A stretch of 64,000 bases of DNA from the NCBI RefSeq assembly GCF_014203535.1, contig NZ_JACHJI010000001.1, positions 926,775-990,774 on the forward strand, read 5' to 3'. The notes beneath the pieces are model-generated. The model was not told the origin of the DNA and did not search any database. It was given only the letters and a program-made list of their open reading frames with translations. Both the position numbers and the translations under genes were made by a program. The DNA is from Streptomyces griseomycini (GTDB lineage: Bacteria; Actinomycetota; Actinomycetes; Streptomycetales; Streptomycetaceae). Of this stretch, positions 45,360-53,519 are shown one piece after another; the first letter of the stretch is position 1, and every line of letters begins with the position of its first letter.

Positions 45360-46892
45360 TCAGCGGCCGACGGCGCAGGCGTCCCCGTTCAGCGTGAACC
45401 GCGGCGGCGGCGACGCGTCACCGGTGTGGTCGGCCAGGTAGCCGAGGGTGACGCTCGCGCCCGGGGCGATGGTGGCGTTGTGCGCGGCGTCGGCCGCCGT
45501 GATCACGTTGCTCCCCTGGGTCAGGTCCGTGTTCCAGTCGGAGACGACCGTCTGCCCGAGGGCCAGCGGGAACTCCAGCGTCCAGCCGTTCACCGGGGTG
45601 CCGCCGGTGTTGGTGACGGTGAGGCCGACCGTCGTGCCGGTGCCCCAGGACGTCACCTTGCGGTCCACCCGGCAGGTGGGTTCCTCCCGCGCGAAGGACA
45701 CCTTGTGCAGGCCGCCGGGCAGGTCGTTGACCACGTAGAACTCCCCGTCGGCGGTCGTGCCGACCGCCGTCACCTGGGTGGGCGTCCCCCCGATCTCGGC
45801 CTGCTCGTAGCCGCCGCTGCCGTCGGGGCGCAGCGCCCAGACCGTGGACGAGCAGTAGTCGGTGGCGATGTACGTGCCGCCGACCAGGTCGGCGTACTGC
45901 CGGCCCCGGTAGACGTGACCGCCGATGACCGAACAGCCGCCGGTGTACGGCGAGTAGGTGAACACCGGCTCGGTGTACTCCTCGCCGGGCACGCAGTCCC
46001 CGTCGGCGAACTTCTCCAGTCCCTCGTAGCAGGACCAGCCGAGGTTGAGCCCGCCCTGTCCGGGGGCGAGGTGATCGATCTCCTCCCAGCGGCCCTGGCC
46101 GACGTCGCCGATCCACATCGAGCCGTCGGCGCCGTCGAAGGAGAACCGCCACGGGTTGCGCAGCCCGTACAGCCAGATCTCCTCGCGGGCGCCGGGGGTG
46201 CCGACGAAGGGGTTGTCGGCGGGGACGCAGTACGCGAGCGGGGCGCAGGCGCGGCTCACGTCGATGCGCAGGATCTTGCCCAGCAGGGTGTCCAGCCGCT
46301 GGCCTGACCTGAAGGGGTCCCCGGAGCCGCCGCCGTCGCCGATGCTCCAGTACAGGTTGCCGTCGGGGCCGAAGGCGAGCTGGCCGCCGTTGTGGTTGCT
46401 GTACTCGGCGTGCTCCTGGGAGAGCAGGGGCTCCAGGCGGGACTCGTCGAGCCGGTAGCGGGCGAGGGTGACCGCGCCGTCGGGCAGGGCCGTGTACGCC
46501 AGGTACAGGTCCTGGCTGTCGGCGAAGTCGGGCGGGAGGGCGATGCCGAGCAGACCGCGCTCGTTGCCCGATTCGTCCACGGCCGAGGTGATGTCGATCA
46601 GCGGGGTCCGGGCCAGGCCGGTGTCCGGGTGGTAGACGCGGACGGTACCGGGCTTCTCGGTGATGAACAGCCGGTCCGTGCCGTCGTCGGGGGCGACGAG
46701 GGCGGTGGGCCGTCTCAGTCCGGAGGCGACCTGGGTGGTGGTGGCGCTGAGCGACGGCAGGGGCACGGTCGAGGTGTCGGCCGCCGTTCCCGTCCGGGGC
46801 GGCGCGGTGTCCGCCGTGGCGGCGGGCGACGGGGTGAGGGCGGTCAGCAGGAGGGCCAGCAGAAGGGGCCCGGTCCAGCGGCGTCGTGGCAT
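45360..46892 (-). CDS. secreted PQQ-type sugar dehydrogenase with C-terminal CBM2
   Basis: 510 residues. Signal peptide (MPRRRWTGPLLLALLLTALT). Residues about 75-390 are a glucose/sorbosone dehydrogenase beta-propeller (TEKPGTVRVY, NERGLLGIALPPDF, NHNGGQLAFGPDGNLYWSIG). The last 105 residues are a family 2 carbohydrate-binding module (TSWGTGTTVGLTVTNTG, WTLEFPL, WN near QTVVSDW, NGDAC). So it should oxidise sugar or oligosaccharide ends while held on cellulose or chitin. GGAG lies 5 bases before the ATG. A CebR-like operator lies 105 bases upstream. Confidence 0.9.
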   Translation of the reverse strand: MPRRRWTGPLLLALLLTALTPSPAATADTAPPRTGTAADTSTVPLPSLSATTTQVASGLRRPTALVAPDDGTDRLFITEKPGTVRVYHPDTGLARTPLIDITSAVDESGNERGLLGIALPPDFADSQDLYLAYTALPDGAVTLARYRLDESRLEPLLSQEHAEYSNHNGGQLAFGPDGNLYWSIGDGGGSGDPFRSGQRLDTLLGKILRIDVSRACAPLAYCVPADNPFVGTPGAREEIWLYGLRNPWRFSFDGADGSMWIGDVGQGRWEEIDHLAPGQGGLNLGWSCYEGLEKFADGDCVPGEEYTEPVFTYSPYTGGCSVIGGHVYRGRQYADLVGGTYIATDYCSSTVWALRPDGSGGYEQAEIGGTPTQVTAVGTTADGEFYVVNDLPGGLHKVSFAREEPTCRVDRKVTSWGTGTTVGLTVTNTGGTPVNGWTLEFPLALGQTVVSDWNTDLTQGSNVITAADAAHNATIAPGASVTLGYLADHTGDASPPPRFTLNGDACAVGR

Positions 46893-46996
46893 GTCGTCTC
46901 CGAAGTCCGGCGGCGCGGTCCAGAATGTCATGCATATGACAATCTGCGGTGCTCTCCCCCACGGGAATGCCGGGCCACCGAGAGGCGTCGACATCA

Positions 46997-47010
46997 TGGG
47001 AGCGCTCCCG
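46997..47010. promoter_or_regulatory. CebR-like operator
   Basis: TGGGAGCGCTCCCG matches 13 of 14 positions of the Streptomyces CebR consensus TGGGAGCGCTCCCA. CebR is the LacI-family repressor of cello-oligosaccharide use genes. It sits in the 212-base gap between the sugar dehydrogenase (start 46892) and the end of the LysR gene. Confidence 0.7.
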
Positions 47011-47104
47011 CAACTTCAGGCTGCGCGTCGTGCACCAGGGCGGCAACGCGCGATCGCGCCACTTTCGCGCCGCGTGGCGCGAACAGGGCGACCACCGCCC
47101 GGGG

Positions 47105-48052
47105 TCAGGTCCGCTCCGCCTTCCCGTTCGCGGACTTCGCGGGCGTCACGGATGTCGCGGGCGCCGCGGCCGCGCGCAGGGCGGTCAGGACGTTCGCCAC
47201 CGCCGTGCCCTCCTCCGCACCCCTGCGGACGGCCGCGACGACATGACGGACCGGACGGTCCTCGGTCAGCTCCCGCATCACCACGCCCTCCCGGCGCTCC
47301 GCCGCCATGCGGGGGACGAGCGCGACGCCCATGCCCGCCTCGACCATCGCCAGGATCGCCGTCCAGCCGGCCGCCGCGTGCCCCTGGTACGGGCGGAACC
47401 CGGCCGCCTCGCAGGCGGCCCGCGTGATGTCGGACCAGGGACCGCTGCCGCCGAAGATCCACGGTTCGGACGCGAGGTCGGCCAGCCGGAGTCCGGCCGC
47501 GTCGGCCAGCGGGTGGTCGTGGGGCAGGGCGACGTCCAGCGGGTCGGCGAGCAGGTGGATCCGCGTGAAGCGCGGGTCGGCCGCGGTGGGGGCCTGGGCC
47601 GCGAGGGACAGGGCGAGGTCCGCCTCCCCCGTCGCCAGCAGCTCGTACGCCTGCTGCGCCTCGGTCTCCCGCACCCGCACCGTGACCCCGGGGTGCGCCG
47701 CGCGCAGCGCGGTCACCGCCGGTACGACGAGGGCGGGCACGGCGGTGGAGAAGGCGCCGACCCGCACCTCGCCGGCCTCCCCGTGCGCGTAGGCCGCCAA
47801 CTCGGCGTCCGCCCGCTCCAGTTGCTCGAACACGGCCTCGGCGTGCCGCAGCACCAGCCGGGCCGCGTCCGTGAGCCGGACCCGGCGCCCCCGGGCCTCC
47901 AGCAGCGGCACCCCGAGTTGTCGGGAGAGGTTCGTCAGCTGCTGCGACACCGCCGAGGGGGTCATCCGCAGCGCCTCGGCCGTCGCGGTGACCGTCCCCC
48001 GCTCCCGCAGCGTCCGCAGGATGTGCAGTTTCCGGATGTCCCACTCGGCCAT
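47105..48052 (-). CDS. LysR family transcriptional regulator
   Basis: 315 residues. N-terminal winged helix-turn-helix (IRKLHILRTLRERGTVTATA, then MTPSAVSQQLTNLSRQLGVPL) and a substrate-binding domain from about residue 92 (GEVRVGAFSTAVPALVVPAV). The last 20 residues are a basic Ala/Lys tail. It is upstream of the sugar dehydrogenase but ends 212 bases before it, and lies 30 bases downstream of an EamA exporter on the same strand, so it may be cotranscribed with the exporter. The effector is unknown. Confidence 0.9.
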   Translation of the reverse strand: MAEWDIRKLHILRTLRERGTVTATAEALRMTPSAVSQQLTNLSRQLGVPLLEARGRRVRLTDAARLVLRHAEAVFEQLERADAELAAYAHGEAGEVRVGAFSTAVPALVVPAVTALRAAHPGVTVRVRETEAQQAYELLATGEADLALSLAAQAPTAADPRFTRIHLLADPLDVALPHDHPLADAAGLRLADLASEPWIFGGSGPWSDITRAACEAAGFRPYQGHAAAGWTAILAMVEAGMGVALVPRMAAERREGVVMRELTEDRPVRHVVAAVRRGAEEGTAVANVLTALRAAAAPATSVTPAKSANGKAERT

Positions 48053-48082
48053 GGCGGCAACCTATCCGCCCGGCCGCGTTCC

Positions 48083-49081
48083 TCAGCGGCGCGCCCCCGC
48101 GCCGAGCACGACCCCGCCCAGGATCAGTGCCGTGCAGCCGGCCTGGGCCCAGCCGGTCGGCTCGGACAGCAGCGCCCAGGACAGCAGGGCCACGCACACG
48201 GGCTGGAGGTAGTAGACGACGCCGGCCCGGGTCGGGCCGATCAGGGAGATCGCCCGGTTCCAGGCGAAGAAGGCGACGGCCGAGGAGGCGATGCCGACGT
48301 ACAGCAGGGGCAGGACGGTCCCGGGCGCCGGGGTGAAGCCGCCCTGGACGGCGAGGCTGACCCCCTGCGCGGGCAGCAGCAGCACGGTGCCGAACAGGAA
48401 CGTGGTGAACAGGAACGCGGCGCCGTCGAGACCGGCGGGCCGACGGCGCAGCAGGGCGCTGTAGCCGCCGAAGCAGCAGGCGGCGGCGATCATCCACAGG
48501 GCGCCGGCGCCGAGGGGGCCTCCGGCACCGGGGGAGGCGCCGCCCGCTCCCCCGCCGGCCCAGCCGATCAGCAGCAGCACGCCGGTGCACGCGGTCAGCA
48601 GCCCGGCGATCCGGCGGGCGCCGAGCCGTACGCCGCCCGCCCGTTCCAGCAGCGCCATCACCACCGGCGAGGCCGCCATGATCATGCCCATGGCGGCGGC
48701 GGGGGTGGTGACCCCGGCCTGGTTGACGAGGGTGTTGTAGACGGTCACGCCGAGCAGCGAGGCGAGGAGGACGAAGCGGAGGTGACGGCGGATCAGCGCG
48801 CGCCGCCGCCAGGCCCGCCGGGCGCCGAAGGGGGCGACGACCACGAGCGCCACCACCCAACGCCAGAAGGCGTGCTGGACGGGCGGCACGCTGTCGCCGA
48901 GCGCGCGGGAGGTGACGAAGCTGCCGGACCACAGGGCGGTGGCGAGCGCGGCGAGCGCGAGCCCGGGGGCGACGGCGTGCCGCCGCCCCCGGGGTTCCGG
49001 TGGTGTCCGCGGCTCTTGTGACGTCCGCGGTTCCGGTGACGCCGGTGCGGGAGTGCTGGTTCGGCGGTCGGCTGCGGCCAC
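48083..49081 (-). CDS. EamA/DMT superfamily transporter, copy 1
   Basis: 332 residues. Two EamA repeats with ten predicted membrane helices; for example ALATALWSGSFVTSRALG and VTPAAAMGMIMAASPVVMALL, then SSAVAFFAWNRAISLIGPTRAG in the second half. Members export amino acids, metabolites or drugs. The first 35 residues are a Pro/Thr/Ser-rich tail. GTG start with AAGGGACG upstream. It follows a second EamA gene by 35 bases. Confidence 0.88.
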   Translation of the reverse strand: MAAADRRTSTPAPASPEPRTSQEPRTPPEPRGRRHAVAPGLALAALATALWSGSFVTSRALGDSVPPVQHAFWRWVVALVVVAPFGARRAWRRRALIRRHLRFVLLASLLGVTVYNTLVNQAGVTTPAAAMGMIMAASPVVMALLERAGGVRLGARRIAGLLTACTGVLLLIGWAGGGAGGASPGAGGPLGAGALWMIAAACCFGGYSALLRRRPAGLDGAAFLFTTFLFGTVLLLPAQGVSLAVQGGFTPAPGTVLPLLYVGIASSAVAFFAWNRAISLIGPTRAGVVYYLQPVCVALLSWALLSEPTGWAQAGCTALILGGVVLGAGARR

Positions 49082-49116
49082 GGACGTCCCTTCGCTGGTC
49101 GGCGGTCCCGGTGGGC

Positions 49117-50085
49117 CTACCGTCGCAGCGCGGGAGCCGTCAGGTCCATCGAATCCTTTCGACCGTTCTCTTCAGCAGAACTGAACGGTGCGGTGCGGGA
49201 GGGCTCGGGCGGCCCGGGGACCGTGCGGGGGCGCGGAGCGGCCTGCCCGGCCACCGTCGCCCCGAACGCCAGTGCCATGCCGACCAGTTGCACCGGTGTC
49301 AGCGCCTCGCCGAGCGCCGCCCAGCCGACGACGGCCGCGGTGAGCGGGGACAGCGGGCCGAGGAAGGTGACCTGTGTGGCGGTGAGCCGGCCGATGCCGC
49401 GGAACCAGAGCCAGTACGCGACCGCCGTGTTCGCGAGCGCGAGGTAGAGGTAACCGCCGACCGCCGGGCCGTCCAGCGCGGGGGGCGCACCCTCGACCAG
49501 GAGGGCGAGCGGCGCGACGAGCAGTCCGCCCGCGGTGAGCTGCCAGCCGGTCAGGGCGAGCGGGCCGACGCCCTCGGGGCGCCCCCACCGCTTGGTGAGC
49601 ACGGTGCCGGTGGACATGGAGGCGGTGGAGGCGAACGCGGCCAGGACGCCGAGCGGGTCCAGCGCCCCGGCGGCCCTCAGGACGACGAGACTCACGCCGA
49701 ACGCGGCCACGGTCCCGGCGAGGAGGGTGCGCGCGGTCGGCCGCTGCCCCAGCAGCAGCGCCGAGAGGCCGGCCACGAACAGCGGTCCGACCGAGCCGAC
49801 GACCGCGGCCATGCCACCGGGCATCCGGTACGCGGAGAGGAACAGCAGCGGGAAGAAGGCGCCGATGTTGAGCGCGCCGAGCACGGTGGCCTTCCACCAC
49901 CAGGCGCCGCGCGGCGGCACCCGGGCGAGCGCGAGCAGCAGCAGTCCGGCGGGCAGGGCGCGCACCAGGCCGGTGAACAGGGGACGGTCGGCCGGGAGGA
50001 ACTCGGTGGTGACGGCGTAGGTGGTACCCCAGGAGGCGGGGGCGAGGGCGGTGAGCGCGATCAGGGCGGCGCGGTTCGCGGCCAT
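49117..50085 (-). CDS. EamA/DMT superfamily transporter, copy 2
   Basis: 322 residues, ten membrane helices in two EamA halves (LTALAPASWGTTYAVTTEFL, and ANTAVAYWLWFRGIGRLTAT). The C-terminal 45 residues are a soluble Pro/Arg-rich tail. ATG start. It is the first gene of a probable operon with copy 1 and LysR, and is divergent from a MarR gene across a 25-base palindrome, which points to MarR-controlled efflux. Confidence 0.88.
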   Translation of the reverse strand: MAANRAALIALTALAPASWGTTYAVTTEFLPADRPLFTGLVRALPAGLLLLALARVPPRGAWWWKATVLGALNIGAFFPLLFLSAYRMPGGMAAVVGSVGPLFVAGLSALLLGQRPTARTLLAGTVAAFGVSLVVLRAAGALDPLGVLAAFASTASMSTGTVLTKRWGRPEGVGPLALTGWQLTAGGLLVAPLALLVEGAPPALDGPAVGGYLYLALANTAVAYWLWFRGIGRLTATQVTFLGPLSPLTAAVVGWAALGEALTPVQLVGMALAFGATVAGQAAPRPRTVPGPPEPSRTAPFSSAEENGRKDSMDLTAPALRR

Positions 50086-50120
50086 GGGGACGCACCTCTT
50101 CCCGTCGGGTCGTTATTGGT

Positions 50121-50145
50121 TTGGTTCTAAGTAGCTTAGCGCCAA
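50121..50145. promoter_or_regulatory. 25-base palindromic operator between EamA and MarR genes
   Basis: TTGG-N2-CTAAG-N3-CTTAG-N2-CCAA is exactly symmetric in all 18 defined positions. It lies between the two divergent starts (50085 minus, 50206 plus), which is the usual place for a MarR-family operator. Confidence 0.75.
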
Positions 50146-50205
50146 GCAAGTTTCCGTCAAGCCACTTTCTTGCGGGCGACCGGGGGGAAACGGATACTCC
50201 TGCCC

Positions 50206-50715
50206 ATGAGTGCACGCCCCGAGCAGCGCAAGGACCCCGTCGACGCGATCGTCGAGCAGTGGGCGGCGGTCCGGCCCGACCTCGACACCGCCGCCATGGA
50301 GGTCTTCGGCCGCATCCACCGGCTCTCGCGCGCCATGGGCGACCGGATGGAGAAGGCGTACGCCAAGTACGGGATCTCGCGCGGGGAGTTCGACGTCCTC
50401 GCGACCCTGCGCCGCGCCGGCGAGCCCTACACCCTCTCGCCGCGCCGGCTCTCGGCGACGCTGATGCTCACCACCGGCGGGATGACGGGCCGCCTCGACA
50501 AACTGGAGCGGGCGGAACTGCTGCGCCGCTCCCCCGATCCGCACGACCGCCGCGGGCTCCAGGTCACGCTCACCGCGCAGGGGCTGCGCCTGATCGACGA
50601 GGCGGTCGGCGCGGGCCTCGCCGTCCAGACGGAGGCGCTGTCCGCCCTGGGCGAGGAACGGGCGGGACAACTGGCCGGCCTGCTGCGGGAGCTGCTGCTC
50701 GTGACCGAGAGGTAG
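50206..50715 (+). CDS. MarR family transcriptional regulator
   Basis: 169 residues. Winged helix domain with the family features ISRGEFDVLATLRRAG, LMLTTGGMTGRLDKLER and SPDPHDRRGLQVTLTAQG (the wing). The ATG at 50206 has no strong ribosome binding site; GGGGGGAAA lies about 18 bases upstream. It probably represses itself and the divergent EamA exporter from the palindrome at 50121. Confidence 0.9.
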   Translation: MSARPEQRKDPVDAIVEQWAAVRPDLDTAAMEVFGRIHRLSRAMGDRMEKAYAKYGISRGEFDVLATLRRAGEPYTLSPRRLSATLMLTTGGMTGRLDKLERAELLRRSPDPHDRRGLQVTLTAQGLRLIDEAVGAGLAVQTEALSALGEERAGQLAGLLRELLLVTER

Positions 50716-50778
50716 GCCGCCCGGTCGAGGGGCCGTCCGGTCGAGGGGCCGCCCGCCCGGCCGGCGTGGGCGGCGGGC

Positions 50779-52227
50779 TCAACCGACGTGAGCGGCGAGC
50801 GCGGCCTCGATCCCGGCCCGCCCCGCGGAGTCCGACGCCCACGCCACGTAGCCGTCGGGCCGCACCAGCACGCTCGTCCGGCGGTCCCCGGCCCAGCGCT
50901 CCACCGCCAGCCGCTCCCCGCGCGCGCCCCCGTCGTCGTACGGCTCCGGTGTGATCAGCACGAACCGACCGCCGCGCAGCGCCTGGTGCAGACGGCGTCC
51001 GCCGGCGAGCGCGACGTCGGGGACGCGGGCGCCGGTCGCCCGGTGGGCGCCGGAGGGCGCGGGGTACCGCACGCCGATCCCGGTGACCTGGCCGATCGCC
51101 CTGCGGCGGACCGGGCCGACGTGGTCGAGCACCGCCGTCAGGGCCGCGCGCAGCGCCAGTGTCCAGGGGCGGTGGGCCATGGCGAGCCGGACGATGCCGC
51201 CGCTGCTGCGCAGCACCGTCCTGCCGACGGGGTGCCGTTCGGCCTGGTAGGTGTCGAGCAGCGACCCGGGGGCGTGACCGCCCAGCACCTGGACGAGCTT
51301 CCAGCTCAGGTTGGCCGCGTCCTGCAGGCCGGTGTTCATGCCCTGTCCGCCGGCCGGGGTGTGGACGTGCGCCGCGTCCCCGGCGAGGAAGACGCGGCCC
51401 ACGCGGTAGGCGGGCGCCTGGCGTTCGTCGCTGTGGAAGCGGGACATCCAGCGGGCGTCGTGCATCCCGAAGTCCCGGCCGAGGGCGAGCCGGGTGATCT
51501 CCTTGATCTCGTCGAGGTCGAGGGGGGCGTCGTCGGGTGCGTTCCGGCCCCGGTGCCAGCCGACGACGCGGTGGTAGCCGTCGCCGAAGGGGGCGATGAA
51601 GGCGAAGGCGTCGCCGACGGCGTTCACGGTGAGCAGCGTCCCGGGCTGCTCGGCGAGCCGCACGTCCGCCAGGACGACCGACCGGATCACCGAGCGCCCG
51701 GGGAACGGCAGTCCGACCGCGGTCCGCACGGAGCTGCGCATCCCGTCGGCCCCGACCACGTACGCGGCCCGCAGCCGCCCGCGTTCCCCGCCGGGCCCGG
51801 TGACGTCGACGGTCACGCCGTCGGCGTCCTGGCTCAGGGCGGTCATCTCGGTCTCGTACCGGACGTCGGCACCGGCCTCGCGGGCCCGCCGCAGCAGGAC
51901 CTTCTCGACCTCGTACTGCGGGACGACGAGGAGGTGGCGGAAGCGGGAGGGGAGCGTGCCGAGGTCGAGGGTGAGCCGGTCGTAGAGGCGCAGCCGGTCC
52001 AGCGGGCGTCCGACCGCCTCCAGCTCGTCGGCGAGACCACGGGCGTCGAACTGCTCGAGGGTGCGGGCGTGCAGGACGAAGGCGCGGGAGAGGTTGCTGA
52101 TCCCGGACGGGCGCTTCTCGACGACGGTGACGGGGACGCCGGCGGTGGCCAGGTCACCGGCCAGCAGCAGTCCGGTGGGGCCGGAGCCGACGACGATCAC
52201 GGTGCGGGCGGGGTCGTTGCCGTTCAT
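50779..52227 (-). CDS. FAD-dependent aromatic monooxygenase
   Basis: 482 residues. Group A flavin monooxygenase fold: GSGPTGLLLAG (FAD ADP site) near residue 14, VGADGMRSSVR (DG motif) and FLAGDAAHVHTPAGGQGMNT (GD motif). This pattern covers phenol hydroxylase-like, polyketide and rifamycin/tetracycline-type enzymes; the substrate cannot be assigned. ATG 52227 is chosen for GGGAGG 5 bases upstream; the open frame to 52305 covers the operator region. It is divergent from a TetR gene and likely repressed by it. Confidence 0.9.
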   Translation of the reverse strand: MNGNDPARTVIVVGSGPTGLLLAGDLATAGVPVTVVEKRPSGISNLSRAFVLHARTLEQFDARGLADELEAVGRPLDRLRLYDRLTLDLGTLPSRFRHLLVVPQYEVEKVLLRRAREAGADVRYETEMTALSQDADGVTVDVTGPGGERGRLRAAYVVGADGMRSSVRTAVGLPFPGRSVIRSVVLADVRLAEQPGTLLTVNAVGDAFAFIAPFGDGYHRVVGWHRGRNAPDDAPLDLDEIKEITRLALGRDFGMHDARWMSRFHSDERQAPAYRVGRVFLAGDAAHVHTPAGGQGMNTGLQDAANLSWKLVQVLGGHAPGSLLDTYQAERHPVGRTVLRSSGGIVRLAMAHRPWTLALRAALTAVLDHVGPVRRRAIGQVTGIGVRYPAPSGAHRATGARVPDVALAGGRRLHQALRGGRFVLITPEPYDDGGARGERLAVERWAGDRRTSVLVRPDGYVAWASDSAGRAGIEAALAAHVG

Positions 52228-52261
52228 CAGGGCCTCCCTGAAGGTCGACGCGCGGACCGTC

Positions 52262-52365
52262 AACACGTGTTTGCCAACATCTGTTGACCAACGCTTGTTG
52301 ACCACCGTAGGCCCACAACCGACGGGAAGTCAACACTTGTTGGCAAACGGGTGTTGGCCTACGGT
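52262..52365. promoter_or_regulatory. divergent promoters with repeated CAACA-N4-TGTTG operators
   Basis: Two 16-base elements, GCCAACATCTGTTGAC (52273-52288) and GTCAACACTTGTTGGC (52329-52344), are inverted copies of one another; each is itself nearly palindromic. A third copy is at 52288-52303 and AACACGTGTT at 52262-52271. Plus promoter: TTGTTG (52337-52342), 17 bases, TACGGT (52360-52365). Minus promoter: TTGACT (52328-52333), 18 bases, TACGGT (52304-52309). The operators overlap both -35 elements. Confidence 0.75.
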
Positions 52366-52372
52366 TGCGGGC

Positions 52373-53011
52373 ATGCACGACAGCGACACAGACAGAGGGA
52401 GCGGCGGGAGCCGCGGAAGCGCCGCTGCGCCGGCCCCCGCCCGGCGCTCGGACTCCACCCGCGCCGCCATCCTGCACGCCGCGCGCGAGCGGTTCGCCTC
52501 CGACGGCTACGAGCGGGCGACCATCCGCGCCATCGCCCGGGACGCGAAGATCGACCCGTCGATGGTGATGCGCTACTACGGCAACAAGGAGGGGCTGTTC
52601 GCGGCGGCCGTCGCCATCGACCTGGAGCTGCCCGACCTGGGCGCGCTGCCCCGGCAGGAGGTCGGGCGGGCGCTGGCGCGGCACTTCCTGGCGGTGTGGG
52701 AAGGGAACGAGGTCCTCACCGCCCTGCTCCGGGTCGCCGCCACCAGCAGGGCCGGCGCCGAGCGCACGCAGGGCGTCTTCCGGGACCAGATCCTCCCGGT
52801 CGTCCGGCAGGTCTGCCCCGACCCCGAGCAGGTACCGGCGCGCGCCGCGCTCGTCACCTCGCAGCTGCTGGGACTGGCGCTCACCCGGTACGTCCTGCGC
52901 TTCCCCCCGGCGGCCGGGCTGACCCGGGAGGAGATCGTGGCGTGGCTGGGGCCGACGCTGCAGCGGTATCTGACGGCGCCGCATCCGGACCATCCGGAGC
53001 GTCCGAGCTGA
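52373..53011 (+). CDS. TetR family transcriptional regulator
   Basis: 212 residues. After a Ser/Gly/Ala-rich tail of about 25 residues, the helix-turn-helix reads AARERFASDGYERATIRAIA, then DPSMVMRYYGNKEGLF. The C-terminal domain is of the TetR_C type found with oxidoreductases. The ATG is 7 bases after the -10 at 52360, so the mRNA should be leaderless. It very likely represses itself and the divergent monooxygenase, with the enzyme's substrate as probable inducer. Confidence 0.9.
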   Translation: MHDSDTDRGSGGSRGSAAAPAPARRSDSTRAAILHAARERFASDGYERATIRAIARDAKIDPSMVMRYYGNKEGLFAAAVAIDLELPDLGALPRQEVGRALARHFLAVWEGNEVLTALLRVAATSRAGAERTQGVFRDQILPVVRQVCPDPEQVPARAALVTSQLLGLALTRYVLRFPPAAGLTREEIVAWLGPTLQRYLTAPHPDHPERPS

Positions 53012-53066
53012 TCGGGGCGTCCTGGCCGGCCGGGCCTGCCGGACGGCAGGGGACGCCGGACGGCAC

Positions 53067-53130
53067 CGAGGGCGCCGTCCCCGCCGTCGCCGTACGGCGG
53101 GTGCGTACGGCGGCGGGGACGGCGCCCTCG
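53067..53130. terminator. long bidirectional hairpin
   Basis: A 27-bp stem with one 3-base bulge (53067-53096 with 53104-53130) between the convergent TetR and small membrane-protein genes. Confidence 0.85.
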
Positions 53131-53161
53131 GGAAGGTGCGCGTGGGCTCGCGGGCCCCGGA

Positions 53162-53437
53162 TCAGGCCTTGGCGTCGGCCTTGGTCCGGATGTTGGAGCT
53201 GGTCGGGTCCTTCTTCTTGTGCGACTTGTCGCCGACCATCACCAGACCGGCGATGACCAGGAACAGCACGATCGGGAGCACGACGTAGAGGCCCAGCGTC
53301 TCGATGACGCTCAGGCCCGTGCCGGGGTCGTCGCCGTCGTCGCGGGTGAGCGCGAGCGCGGGGGACGACATGAGCAGCATCATCAGCGTCGTACCGGCTG
53401 CCAGGGCGCCGGCGCGCAGGGCGTTCTTCTTGTCCAC
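53162..53437 (-). CDS. small secreted/membrane protein, unknown function
   Basis: 91 residues from GTG 53437 (MDKKNALRAGALAAG). A signal-like hydrophobic stretch (TTLMMLLMSSPALA) is followed by a short acidic loop (TRDDGDDPG) and a second membrane helix (LGLYVVLPIVLFLVIAGLVM), then a basic cytoplasmic tail. A TTG at 53446 would add three residues. The role is unknown. It lies downstream of malQ on the same strand. Confidence 0.75.
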   Translation of the reverse strand: MDKKNALRAGALAAGTTLMMLLMSSPALALTRDDGDDPGTGLSVIETLGLYVVLPIVLFLVIAGLVMVGDKSHKKKDPTSSNIRTKADAKA

Positions 53438-53519
53438 GCTGCACAAGGTAGCGAACGCCGGTGGGGACCGCGCGGCCGGGGTGCCGTCCGTGGCCCGGCA
53501 CCGGTGCGGGCAGGACCGC

